Of a stretch of 64,000 bases of DNA, positions 17,371 through 26,736 are shown one piece after another (position 1 is the stretch's first letter; the number at the start of each line of letters is the position of its first letter). Source of the DNA: SFWF01 sp045591645 (GTDB lineage: Bacteria > Bacillota > Clostridia > Oscillospirales > Acutalibacteraceae). Made by a program: the position numbers and the translations under genes. The stretch lies in NCBI GenBank assembly GCA_045591645.1, contig JAZNTG010000079.1:1-64000 (forward strand), in the 5' to 3' direction. The notes under the pieces are model-generated. The model worked only from the letters and a program-made list of their open reading frames with translations, ran no database searches and was not told where the DNA came from.

Positions 17371-17664
17371 TTATTTTACCAGCTTTATAGTTTTGTTATC
17401 TATGCTTTCTCTATACAGAATAAAACGTGTGCCTATGACTTGAACGACATCTGCTCCTATTTTTTCTGCAATTGTGTCCGCAGCTTCTCTGGATGTAACA
17501 GGTGATGTTTCCAGAGTTCTTACTTTTATCAGCTCTCTGGCTTCCAACGCATCATCTATTTGCTTTAGAGTTTGCTCGCTGATTCCGCCTTTTCCTATCT
17601 GAAGAATAGTATCAAGGCTGTTTGCCATACCGCGAAGCTGTGCTCTTTGTCTTGAATTCAACAT
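17371..17664 (-). CDS. yhbY: CRM-domain RNA-binding protein YhbY
   Basis: A 97-residue single CRM domain protein associated with 50S ribosome assembly. QRAQLRGMAN at the N-terminus and the loop IGKGGIS (the GxxG RNA-binding motif) define it. A clean AAAGGAAG site precedes the ATG, and it lies 1 bp from rdgB. Location next to nadD is typical of Firmicutes. Confidence 0.95.
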   Translation of the reverse strand: MLNSRQRAQLRGMANSLDTILQIGKGGISEQTLKQIDDALEARELIKVRTLETSPVTSREAADTIAEKIGADVVQVIGTRFILYRESIDNKTIKLVK

Positions 17665-17665
17665 T

Positions 17666-18262
17666 TCAATCTTCCTTTAGTATTTCACTTAATTTTTCCT
17701 TTAATGCCCTAAGCGCTCTTCCCCTGTGGCTGATGCTGTCTTTTTCCTCGTCGGATATTTCGGCAAACCGTCCAAGCTCTGATATAAAGAGAACGTCATA
17801 GCCAAAGCCATTTGTACCACTCATATCAAAAGCGATATGTCCGTCGCACTTTCCTGAAACAACAAAGCTTTTTCCATCCGGAAAAACACAAGCTACAGCA
17901 CACTCAAAGCGGGCTGTACGCTGTTCGTCAGGAATATTGCTCATTTTTTGCAGTAACTTCTGATTGTTTTTTAAATTATCAGTAGGTTCGCCAGCATAGC
18001 GAGCTGAATATACACCGGGCTCACCGCCTAAAGCGTCAACACAAAGTCCCGAATCATCGGCTATTGTGGGCATACCTGTCTCTTTCATACCGGCATATGC
18101 CTTGATAAGCGCGTTTTCTGCAAAGGTTGCTCCATTTTCCTCTACATCGGGGAACTTACGGTTAAAATCCCGCTCACAAATTGGATTAACGCCCAGAGGT
18201 AAAAGAATTCTTTTTAATTCTTCAAGCTTTTTGAGATTCTTGGTTGCAACGAAAAAATCCAT
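17666..18262 (-). CDS. rdgB: XTP/dITP diphosphatase (HAM1/RdgB family)
   Basis: A 198-residue house-cleaning pyrophosphatase that removes deaminated purine nucleotides such as dITP and XTP. ATKNLKKLEEL at residues 6-16 is the family N-terminus, and IADDSGLCVDAL, GVYSARYAG, GYDVLF and SHRGRAL are conserved substrate-site motifs. It starts with a GGAGG site at the end of ftsY. Confidence 0.95.
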   Translation of the reverse strand: MDFFVATKNLKKLEELKRILLPLGVNPICERDFNRKFPDVEENGATFAENALIKAYAGMKETGMPTIADDSGLCVDALGGEPGVYSARYAGEPTDNLKNNQKLLQKMSNIPDEQRTARFECAVACVFPDGKSFVVSGKCDGHIAFDMSGTNGFGYDVLFISELGRFAEISDEEKDSISHRGRALRALKEKLSEILKED

Positions 18263-19186
18263 TTATTCCTCCACATCAAACAATGCATCTGTAAAGCCGA
18301 CAGGATCAAACGGCTGCAAGTCATCAATCTGTTCGCCGACTCCGATATATTTTACCGGAATACCCAAATCATTCTTTATGGATACAACAACACCGCCCTT
18401 AGCAGTACCGTCAAGCTTTGTGAGAACGATTCCGGTAATGCTTGTGACATTACTGAATTCCTTAGCCTGATTAACTGCATTTTGACCTGTTGCGGCATCT
18501 AGTACAAGTAGTGCTTCGACCGAAGCCGTGGGAAGCTCTCGATTTATGACTCTGTACATCTTTGCAAGCTCATCCATAAGATTCTTCTTGTTGTGAAGTC
18601 TGCCCGCAGTGTCGCATATAAGGACATCGGCACCCTTTGATTTAGCTGACGCGATAGCATCAAATATAACCGATGCAGGGTCGGTTCCTTTTACACTTTT
18701 TACAAGCGGAACACCTGCTCGTTTTGACCATTCTTCGAGCTGCTCGATAGCGGCAGCGCGGAAGGTATCTGCGGCTGCAAGCATAACACTTTTGCCCTGT
18801 GATTTCAAATGAGCCGCCATTTTTCCGATAGTCGTAGTCTTACCTACTCCGTTAACACCGATAACCATAATTACAGAAGGCTTGGTGTTGAGCTTCAGAG
18901 ATGTATCTCCGTCAAGCATATCTCGGATAATCTTTTTAAGAAGGTCCTTAACTTCATTCGGATCGGTAATTCTGTTTGCTTTAATCTCCTCACGCAATCG
19001 CGCGCAGATCTGTTCAGAGCAGGAATATCCAATATCAGACATTATAAGAATCTCTTCAAGTTCTTCTAAAAGCTCGTCGTCAACCTTAGTAAAGCTTCCG
19101 ATAACAGAGTTGACCGAACTTAAAAAACTCGACCTAGTCTTTGAAAGACCTGCTTTAATTTTGTCAAAAAAGCCCATAAGGATCAC
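18263..19186 (-). CDS. ftsY: Signal recognition particle receptor FtsY
   Basis: The SRP-receptor GTPase that docks ribosome-SRP complexes at the membrane. At 307 residues it has just the N and G domains without the long acidic A domain of E. coli. GTPase motifs are GVNGVGKTTT (P-loop), DTAGRLHNK and TKLDGTAKGG. Two starts are possible: a GTG overlapping the smc stop (used here), or an ATG nine bases downstream giving MGFFDKIK, which matches usual FtsY starts and may be the true one. Confidence 0.96.
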   Translation of the reverse strand: MILMGFFDKIKAGLSKTRSSFLSSVNSVIGSFTKVDDELLEELEEILIMSDIGYSCSEQICARLREEIKANRITDPNEVKDLLKKIIRDMLDGDTSLKLNTKPSVIMVIGVNGVGKTTTIGKMAAHLKSQGKSVMLAAADTFRAAAIEQLEEWSKRAGVPLVKSVKGTDPASVIFDAIASAKSKGADVLICDTAGRLHNKKNLMDELAKMYRVINRELPTASVEALLVLDAATGQNAVNQAKEFSNVTSITGIVLTKLDGTAKGGVVVSIKNDLGIPVKYIGVGEQIDDLQPFDPVGFTDALFDVEE

Positions 19187-22100
19187 CCATTTTCAAGTTT
19201 TAACATTCTTTCGATGCTTGATACATTAAGCTCAAGCAGCTTGGAAATGCCCTTTTCCTGCATCGTTACACCGTAAAGCATATCAGCAGCCTCCATTGTG
19301 CCGCGTCTGTGAGTAATGCAGATAAACTGTGTATCAAAATCATTGCTCTTCATATAGTCAGCGAATCTGTCTACATTTATATCATCAAGTGCAGTGTCTA
19401 CCTCATCAAGGAAGCAGAAAGGAGGTGCATTTACACGCATAATCGCAAAATAGATTGCTAGGGCTATAAGAGCCTTTTCACCGCCTGAAAGACCGTCAAG
19501 CGTCGGGACATTCTTCCCTGGTAGTTTTACAACGATATCTATTCCGCTTTCAAGCACATTGTTCGGATCAGAGAAAACAAGCTTTGCCGTGCCCCCACCG
19601 AAAAGGTCTGTAAAGGTTTTAGAGAAATGCTCATTAATGCTGTTGAAGCCGACAACAAAGAGCTCCTTCATCTGCTCTGTGAGCTGAGAAATAAGCTTAC
19701 CAAGCTCTGTGCGTGACTTTTCAACGTCGTCCACCTGTTCTTTAAGGAAGGTATAGCGTTCGTTTACTTCCTTGTATTCCTCTATCGCTGATACATTAAC
19801 ATGTCCGAGATTGCGTATTTTTCCCCTTACCTCAGCAAGTTGTTTTCTTGCAGCAGCAGGATCCTCAACGGGAGAGCATATCTCCTCTGCCTCGCTTCTC
19901 GTGAGCTGATATTCGTCAAACAGCTGCTTTATGACGTCATCACATTCTCTGATCATATTCTCTCTACGCTCACAAAGACGTGCAAGCTCTCCGCTTATCT
20001 TTTCACGGTCAGAAGTAAGATCCTTTTCACTTGCACGAAGCAAAGAGCCTGACTTTTCAATATCAGTCCTTCGCTCAATAAACGACGCAATATCAGCCTC
20101 GAACTGAGCGCAAGCATTTTTAAGTGAAGCAATAGAAGCTTCAATCTCAGCAATAGACGCGCCTGTAGCAGTATTCTTGTTATTATACGCTTCAATCTCT
20201 GCTTCAATCTGAGCGATATGCTCATTGCTCTGAGAATCATCAAGCTCAAGCAGTGCTGAGGCTGCGTTCAGGTTTTCAATATCCTTGTTGATCTCAATGA
20301 TCTTGAGTTTGATATCAGTTATCTTGGCAGTCAACCTCTCCCGTGAGGAAGACATAGTGTCACGTCCGCCGTTCATCTCAGAAATTACTGCTTCCAGAGT
20401 TGTCTTTTCACTCTCATAAAGAGATATTTCGTCATTAAAATTCTGCGCAGCAGCACGTAAGGAGCTAAGCTTTTCGCTTGCAGCATATTTCTCGTTTTTG
20501 AGTTCTGTAAGCGTGTTTACAGCAGCGTCGCGAAGCTCACCTATTCGCTTTAGCTCGCCCAGTGCGCGAATTTTATCCTCATTCGCGGTTTTAAGCAGAT
20601 CCTCAGCAGATTTGACCTCACCCTCAACCTTGGAGAGCTCAATAACAGCAGTATTATAGCTTTCGCTCTTTTGCTTTTCTTTGCTTACGAGCTTTTCAAG
20701 CTCATTTTTCATTCTAGCTATGTCACCCGAGCGTGAAAGCAATCCAGCATTCTTAACGAGTGAGCCACCCGTGAGCGAACCGCCTGCGTTAATTACCTGT
20801 CCGTCAAGGGAAACAACCTTAAATCTGAACTTAAACTTACGTGCAATGGAAACCGCTGAGTCGATATCCTCGGCGACAACAGTACCGCCAAGAAGGTACT
20901 TAACGATCTCCCTGTATCGGTTGTTGCAGTCGACAAGGTCGCTTGCTATTCCTACATATCCAAATTCGTTCTCAAAGCCTTTTTCCGTAAACTCTCTTGA
21001 TTTTATAGAGGAAACAGGTAAAAACGTAGCTCTGCCAGAATTTGAGCTCTTAAGCATCTCAATAGCGTACTTTGCGGTGCCTTCGGTATCTACAATTATG
21101 TTCTGAGCAGCAGTTCCAAGCGCTGTCTCAATAGCGATAGAATACTCTTTATCGACTTCAATCAGTCGGGTCACAGGACCAAAAACACCCTTGATCTTTC
21201 CGCTCTCAGACTCCTTCATTACGGTCTTGACCGAATGATTAAAGCCTTCCATATTTTTTTCTAAATCTTCAAGTATCTGGATCCTGCGCTTTTTAGCCTC
21301 GATATCAAGTCTGATCTTGTCGAGCTCTTCTTTGGTCAGCGCTACCGACTCATTTCTGTTATTAAGACGAAGCATATAGCCGTTGAGAGAATTATTGTAA
21401 CCTGTTATATCCTCTTCAATACTGTCAAGCAGCTTATTTACATCGCTGAATTCGGCTTCAAGTGCTGTAGCTTTTGCTTCAGTATCAGAGATCTGCTGAT
21501 CTACGGTCGCAGACCTGCTTTCAATCTCGTCAATAGATGCGGTAGATGACATTAAGCTTACTCTTGAATCGGCAAGCTTCGAAGAAAGCTCGTTGAGACG
21601 AACAACCTCATTTTCTATTTGTCTTGAAATATCCTCACTTTGTAGGATCATTTCCGACAGCTCTTTTTGTGTTTCTGTGAGTGAAAGGTTCAGACTTTCT
21701 GCATCAACAGCTTTTAACGCAGCCTGCTCTCGGCGAGCTGCGATCTCAGCGGCTTTCTCATCTCGGGAATTAAGTATATCCGAAATCTCGCCTTTCAGTC
21801 GTTCTATTGTTTCATTATTATGAAGTATATCATTATTGCAAACCGAAATATCACCGCTCAGCTTAGCAATATTTTCGGTATACTGCGCAATACGCTGATG
21901 ACGGTCATCGATCTCAGCAGAAAAACGCGCAAAATCTGCAGAGTTTTTCTCGGTCTGAAGATCAAACTCGGTAAGTTTTTCATCAATTTCCTTATACTGA
22001 GCCTGTGCGATTGCTATTTTTTCATCCTGAGCTTTTAAAACTGCCTTTGAGTTATTGATGATATTAAGCCACAGACCGATATCGAGCTGTTTCTTCTCGG

Positions 22101-22758
22101 CAGCAAGCACAAGGAACTTTTCTGCCTTTGCGCTCTGGTCCTTTAACGGTCCTATTCTCGCTTCAAGCTCCTTAAGTATATCAAGCAAACGTACAAGGTT
22201 TTCTTCAGCCGCCGCAAGCTTGCGCTCGGCGTCGGTCTTTCTGTAACGATAGCGCGAAATTCCCGATGCCTCTTCAAAAATATCGCGTCTTTCCTGAGAT
22301 TTTGAGCTGATAATAGAATCGATCTTACCCTGCCCTATCATAGAGTAGCCGTCACGTCCGAGACCTGTATCCATAAAAAGCTCGTGAATATCACGAAGCC
22401 TCACAACATTTCCGTTTATAAGATATTCACTGTCATGTGAGCGGTAATAACGGCGCGTAACAGCAACACTGTCATTGTCAAAATGCAGCTCTCTGTCAGA
22501 ATTATCTATATTTAAAGTAACCTCACAAAAGCCGTGGGGTTTGCGGTCGGCTGTACCGCCGAAAATAACATCCTCCATAGACTGTCCGCGAAGGTTCTTA
22601 GTGGACTGTTCACCAAGTACCCAACGCACCGCATCCGAAATATTACTTTTACCGCTGCCGTTAGGACCGACTACCGCGGTAATACCCTTTCCGAACTTTA
22701 AGACGGTCTTATCTGCGAAGGACTTAAAACCCTGGATCTGAATTGATGTGAGTATCAA
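19183..22758 (-). CDS. smc: Chromosome segregation protein SMC
   Basis: A 1191-residue SMC ATPase that extrudes and compacts chromosomal DNA with ScpAB. The N-terminal Walker A GPNGSGKSN is at about residues 32-40, long coiled coils flank a hinge near residues 510-660 (containing INAGGSLTGGS), and the C-terminal head has LSGGEKAL and the Walker B CFLDEVDTALDD. Full length, no breaks. Start is TTG overlapping the preceding stop by 4 bp. Order rnc-(radical SAM)-smc-ftsY is conserved in Clostridia. Confidence 0.97.
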   Translation of the reverse strand: MILTSIQIQGFKSFADKTVLKFGKGITAVVGPNGSGKSNISDAVRWVLGEQSTKNLRGQSMEDVIFGGTADRKPHGFCEVTLNIDNSDRELHFDNDSVAVTRRYYRSHDSEYLINGNVVRLRDIHELFMDTGLGRDGYSMIGQGKIDSIISSKSQERRDIFEEASGISRYRYRKTDAERKLAAAEENLVRLLDILKELEARIGPLKDQSAKAEKFLVLAAEKKQLDIGLWLNIINNSKAVLKAQDEKIAIAQAQYKEIDEKLTEFDLQTEKNSADFARFSAEIDDRHQRIAQYTENIAKLSGDISVCNNDILHNNETIERLKGEISDILNSRDEKAAEIAARREQAALKAVDAESLNLSLTETQKELSEMILQSEDISRQIENEVVRLNELSSKLADSRVSLMSSTASIDEIESRSATVDQQISDTEAKATALEAEFSDVNKLLDSIEEDITGYNNSLNGYMLRLNNRNESVALTKEELDKIRLDIEAKKRRIQILEDLEKNMEGFNHSVKTVMKESESGKIKGVFGPVTRLIEVDKEYSIAIETALGTAAQNIIVDTEGTAKYAIEMLKSSNSGRATFLPVSSIKSREFTEKGFENEFGYVGIASDLVDCNNRYREIVKYLLGGTVVAEDIDSAVSIARKFKFRFKVVSLDGQVINAGGSLTGGSLVKNAGLLSRSGDIARMKNELEKLVSKEKQKSESYNTAVIELSKVEGEVKSAEDLLKTANEDKIRALGELKRIGELRDAAVNTLTELKNEKYAASEKLSSLRAAAQNFNDEISLYESEKTTLEAVISEMNGGRDTMSSSRERLTAKITDIKLKIIEINKDIENLNAASALLELDDSQSNEHIAQIEAEIEAYNNKNTATGASIAEIEASIASLKNACAQFEADIASFIERRTDIEKSGSLLRASEKDLTSDREKISGELARLCERRENMIRECDDVIKQLFDEYQLTRSEAEEICSPVEDPAAARKQLAEVRGKIRNLGHVNVSAIEEYKEVNERYTFLKEQVDDVEKSRTELGKLISQLTEQMKELFVVGFNSINEHFSKTFTDLFGGGTAKLVFSDPNNVLESGIDIVVKLPGKNVPTLDGLSGGEKALIALAIYFAIMRVNAPPFCFLDEVDTALDDINVDRFADYMKSNDFDTQFICITHRRGTMEAADMLYGVTMQEKGISKLLELNVSSIERMLKLENG

Positions 22759-23750
22759 CCCTGATTCACTTCCCTTATTCTCATAGTGTTTTTAGTAATA
22801 TCTTTATTTTGAATAAATTTTACATTTATACCAACCTTCAAAAGCTTTTCAATATTCTGTCTTTTTTGTCCTAATGCCTTTGAAATATCAGAAGGGTGAA
22901 CCGAAATTTCATAAGCCCTTCCTGTTTTACACTGTCTTACGATCGTATCAAATATACTCTTTGATTCACAAAGCTCACTGAAAGCGGGATGCCACGGCCC
23001 TGCAACATATGTATCCTCTTCGATCGAGTGCAAACCTGTGCGAATTATATTAATATCCGCCTTTTTGAAAATGTTCTGAAGCTCTACACAAAGAGCAACA
23101 GTCTCTTCTAATGCCTGAGGCTTGTATTTGCCCTCGTAATATAAACTTTCAAGACGGGTGTTCTTAAGCACGATAGTCGGGTAAATTCTGACCGTATTGG
23201 GCTTAAGACGGACAATTGCCTTGGCAGTGTTTATTGCTTTTTCATTGCTGTCACCGTAAAGCCCGGTCATCATTTGCAGACCCAACTCAAAGCCGTATTC
23301 TTTAATGAGTGCAGATGCAGTTTCTACATCTTTTGCAGTATGTCCTCTGTCGTTGAGTGAAAGAACCTCATCGTCCAAGCTTTGCGCTCCAAGCTCAATA
23401 GAAGTAACCGAATAGGCCTTTAATATGCCTAATACCTCTTCGTTAATACAGTCAGGTCTTGTAGAAATTCTGATACCTTTAAAGCCGAAAGCCTTAACTT
23501 CCTTATCTGCCGCTTTTAAAAGCATAAGCATATAGTCGCGCGGGATCGCAGTAAAGCTTCCGCCGAAAAAGGCAATTTCGGTATTTTTAGGACAAAATCT
23601 TGCAGAGGAAATGGCTGTCGAAACAGCCTTTTCAATATCCTTTTCACAAGGCTGATCCGATCTGCCTGTAATATGACGCTGATTGCAAAAGCTACAATCG
23701 TTAGGACAGCCTAAATGCGGCACAAAGATTGAAATATTGGCGTGCCTCAT
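22755..23750 (-). CDS. Elp3-like radical SAM protein
   Basis: A 331-residue radical SAM protein with CPNDCSFC (CxxxCxxC, residues 15-22) binding a [4Fe-4S] cluster, followed by FFGGSFTAI, ISTRPDC and the ELGAQSLDDEVL segment shared with the radical SAM domain of Elp3 elongator proteins. The acetyltransferase domain of true Elp3 is missing. This stand-alone family is regularly found between rnc and smc in Clostridia; its substrate is not known, with tRNA modification a plausible inference. Overlaps of 4 bp on both sides imply coupled translation. Confidence 0.85.
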   Translation of the reverse strand: MRHANISIFVPHLGCPNDCSFCNQRHITGRSDQPCEKDIEKAVSTAISSARFCPKNTEIAFFGGSFTAIPRDYMLMLLKAADKEVKAFGFKGIRISTRPDCINEEVLGILKAYSVTSIELGAQSLDDEVLSLNDRGHTAKDVETASALIKEYGFELGLQMMTGLYGDSNEKAINTAKAIVRLKPNTVRIYPTIVLKNTRLESLYYEGKYKPQALEETVALCVELQNIFKKADINIIRTGLHSIEEDTYVAGPWHPAFSELCESKSIFDTIVRQCKTGRAYEISVHPSDISKALGQKRQNIEKLLKVGINVKFIQNKDITKNTMRIREVNQG

Positions 23751-24430
23751 ACGTCAATGCCCATAAGAAGCAACGCCTGATGCGCAGCCTCCTGCTCAGC
23801 CTGCTTTTTGCTCTTGCCGACACCGGAGCCGATAACATTAGAATTCAGATGCACCTCAACGGTAAAGCTCTTATCGTGGTCGGGTCCTGTTTCGTCCGTA
23901 AGTATATAAACAAGACGTTCCTCGGGGTTTTTTTGAATAACCTCCTGAAGAAGGGTCTTATAATCCTTGAAAGTATCATCGTCACGACTGCGAAGCTCTT
24001 CTGTTATAAAGCGCAAAACATGCTTTTTAGCAGGCTCGAAGCCACCGTCAAGATAAATAGCGGCAAGAACTGCCTCAAAAGCATCGGCTAAAATAGACGG
24101 TCTTTCTTCTCCGTGATTATGTGCTTCCCCTTTTCCGAGATAAAGATATTTGCCCATCTGCAGCTCTCTCGAAAAACCGCACAGCGCTTTTTCGCAGACG
24201 AGCGAAGCGCGAAGCTTAGTAAGCTCGCCCTCTGGAAGCTGCTTGAAGTTTTTATAGATGTACTCCGAAACGATTATTGAGAGGACCGAGTCCCCTAAAA
24301 ACTCAAGCCGTTCATTTGAACCAAAGCGGCAGTGCTCTTCATTAGCATAGGAAGAATGGGTCAATGCGTTTCTCAAAAGTTCAATATTTTTGAATTTATA
24401 ATTAAGTTTATGTTCAAGCTCCGAAATCAC
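23747..24430 (-). CDS. rnc: Ribonuclease III
   Basis: A 227-residue dsRNA endonuclease for rRNA and mRNA processing. The signature NERLEFLGDSVL is near residues 39-50 with the catalytic acidic residues, a second acidic site lies in LADAFEAVLAAIY, and a C-terminal dsRNA-binding domain ends GSGVGKSKKQAEQEAAHQAL. Start is GTG overlapping the plsX stop. Normal length. Confidence 0.97.
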   Translation of the reverse strand: MISELEHKLNYKFKNIELLRNALTHSSYANEEHCRFGSNERLEFLGDSVLSIIVSEYIYKNFKQLPEGELTKLRASLVCEKALCGFSRELQMGKYLYLGKGEAHNHGEERPSILADAFEAVLAAIYLDGGFEPAKKHVLRFITEELRSRDDDTFKDYKTLLQEVIQKNPEERLVYILTDETGPDHDKSFTVEVHLNSNVIGSGVGKSKKQAEQEAAHQALLLMGIDV

Positions 24431-25428
24431 TTGTCACTTACCTCTTCACTAAAGCAGTTTTCTATAGATGAAATTACATTATTTTCCGCAAAAAGCTTTG
24501 CCTTATATATCGCGTTTTTAAAAGTGTATGCATCCGAGTTACCGTGCGCCTTAAATACCGGCTTCTTGGTACCAAGAAGCGGTGCACCCCCCACCTCTGA
24601 TGCGTTCATTTTTGCCTTTATACCGCGAAGACCGGGCTTCAGAACAAGATAGCAAAGCTTAGTTAAAATATTCTTTGTAAATACGGGCTTCAGCATTGAA
24701 AATAGGGTCGAAATAGTGCCCTCAAGCAGCTTGAGCGCAACATTGCCTGTAAATCCATCAGCGACAACGATATCGCAGACACCCATAGGCATATCTCTAG
24801 ATTCAATATTTCCGATAAAGTTAATATCGGCGTCACTTAGAAGTGCATAAGCCTCTTTTTGAAGCTCGCCGCCCTTAGTGTCCTCAGTGCCAATATTGAG
24901 TAGTCCTACTGTCGGACGCTCAATTCCTTCAACCTTTTCAAGATAACGCGAAGCCATAACTGAGAACTGCTGAAGCATTTCGGGACGGCATTCAGCGTTT
25001 GCGCCGACATCGAGAAGCATATATCTTGAATCAGGTGACGGAATTAGAGTTGCTAGCGCAGGTCTTTTGATACCTTTAATACGCTTGACGATAAAGGTAC
25101 CGCCTACAACGACTGCACCTGTACTGCCAGCAGAAACAAAGGCATCGGCATTTCCCTCTGCAAGCTGCTTGAAAGCAACAGCCATTGAGGATTCTTTATG
25201 AGCCTTTAAAAGCGATGTTGGCTCATCGTGCATTGAAATTACATCGGGCGCGTGAACGATATCAAGCTCTTTAAAGACAATACCATTGTCACTTATGCAC
25301 TTTTCAATAGCTTCCTTATCGCCGCAAAGTACAATATGTACACCGTATTCCTTTTCAGCCATTGCGGCTCCCTTGATTATTTCAAGCGGAGCGTTATCTC
25401 CGCCGAATGCGTCAACTGCGATTCTCAT
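24427..25428 (-). CDS. plsX: Phosphate acyltransferase PlsX
   Basis: A 333-residue enzyme making acyl-phosphate from acyl-ACP at the start of phospholipid synthesis. The N-terminal VDAFGGDNAP is diagnostic; SAGSTGAVVVGG and DGFTGNVALKLLEG are also conserved. Its stop overlaps the rnc start by 4 bp, so the acyl carrier protein gene that commonly sits between plsX and rnc is absent here. Confidence 0.96.
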   Translation of the reverse strand: MRIAVDAFGGDNAPLEIIKGAAMAEKEYGVHIVLCGDKEAIEKCISDNGIVFKELDIVHAPDVISMHDEPTSLLKAHKESSMAVAFKQLAEGNADAFVSAGSTGAVVVGGTFIVKRIKGIKRPALATLIPSPDSRYMLLDVGANAECRPEMLQQFSVMASRYLEKVEGIERPTVGLLNIGTEDTKGGELQKEAYALLSDADINFIGNIESRDMPMGVCDIVVADGFTGNVALKLLEGTISTLFSMLKPVFTKNILTKLCYLVLKPGLRGIKAKMNASEVGGAPLLGTKKPVFKAHGNSDAYTFKNAIYKAKLFAENNVISSIENCFSEEVSDK

Positions 25429-25431
25429 AAT

Positions 25432-26736
25432 TCACCTCAAATAATTATTATCAAACCAATCAAGTGATCTATCTGCCAGTGCTGCATATCTTTCCTGCTT
25501 GTCCCTTATTTTATTTTCAAGCTGAGGGACAATGCCGAAATTTGCGCCCATAGGCTGAAAATCCTTGACCGACTCATTACATATATACGAAAGAAGGCTG
25601 CCGATCATTGTGATTTCTGGTAATACCAAGGGCTCTTCGCCGTTTATATGCCGAACAGTGTTTATGCCTGCGACAATGCCTGATGCGGCTGACTCCATAT
25701 AGCCTTCAACACCCGAAAGCTGACCTGCAAAAAATATATTAGGATATGCTTTAAGCGAGAGGTTTTTGCTAAGGAGCCTCGGGGAGTCTATAAAAGAATT
25801 GCGATGCATAACACCGTATCGCATAAATTCCGCATTTTCAAGCCCCGGTATCATTGAAAATACCCGCTTTTGTTCGCCGAACTTAAGATTTGTCTGAAAA
25901 CCAACGATATTATACAGAGAACCCTCACTGTTCTCACGACGAAGCTGAACAACTGCCCACGGACGGTGACCTGTATTTGGATCAGTAAGCCCTACAGGTT
26001 TTAATGGTCCGAACCTTATAGAATCCTTGCCTCTTTTTGCAAGCACCTCAATAGGCATACAGCCTTCGTAAACAGTTATTTCCTTGTCAAACTCCTTTAA
26101 TGGTGCAGACTCGGCGTTGATTAGAGCATTATGAAAGGCTTCATACTGCTCCTTATTAAAGGGACAGTTGATATAATCATCGTCTCCTTTGCCGTAGCGC
26201 GCTGCCGTAAAGGCTATAGTCATATCAATCGAATCGGCTGTGACTATAGGCGCCGCCGCATCGTAAAAGCTTAGCGTGTCAGCACCGCATAGCCGAATAA
26301 TATCCTCAGCAAGTGCAGAATCGGTCAGCGGTCCCGTTGCTATCACTGTTACACCGTCGGTAGGGATTTTTTCTACAACATCATTAATAAGACTAATGTT
26401 TTTATGATTTTTTACTTTTTCTGTAATGTAAACTGAAAAATGATTTCGCTCAACAGCTAAGGCTCCGCCCGCAGGCACTCTGCAACTGTCTGCAGCTTCA
26501 AGACAAACCGAACCCAACCGCCGCATCTCTTGTTTCAAAAGTCCGGCTGCCGAGGCAGTGCGTTCAGCCTTTAAGGAATTTGAGCAAACAAGCTCAGCAA
26601 ACGAATCCATATGATGTGCAGGACTTTTTTTATTAGGCTTCATCTCATACAGCTCGACCTCAACACCGCGCCGAGCTATCTGTAACGCTGCCTCACAGCC
26701 TGCAAGCCCTGCGCCGATCACCCTTACTTTACTCAT
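25432..26736 (-). CDS. trmFO: Methylenetetrahydrofolate-tRNA-(uracil-5-)-methyltransferase
   Basis: A 434-residue FAD- and folate-dependent enzyme forming ribothymidine at position 54 of tRNAs. The FAD-binding GAGLAGCEAA is at residues 8-17; HHMDSFAELVCSNSLKAE, GCMPIEVLAKRG, RPWAVVQLR and GQLSGVEGYMESAASG are hallmark segments. It overlaps topA by 8 bp, the usual topA-trmFO order. Confidence 0.96.
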   Translation of the reverse strand: MSKVRVIGAGLAGCEAALQIARRGVEVELYEMKPNKKSPAHHMDSFAELVCSNSLKAERTASAAGLLKQEMRRLGSVCLEAADSCRVPAGGALAVERNHFSVYITEKVKNHKNISLINDVVEKIPTDGVTVIATGPLTDSALAEDIIRLCGADTLSFYDAAAPIVTADSIDMTIAFTAARYGKGDDDYINCPFNKEQYEAFHNALINAESAPLKEFDKEITVYEGCMPIEVLAKRGKDSIRFGPLKPVGLTDPNTGHRPWAVVQLRRENSEGSLYNIVGFQTNLKFGEQKRVFSMIPGLENAEFMRYGVMHRNSFIDSPRLLSKNLSLKAYPNIFFAGQLSGVEGYMESAASGIVAGINTVRHINGEEPLVLPEITMIGSLLSYICNESVKDFQPMGANFGIVPQLENKIRDKQERYAALADRSLDWFDNNYLR

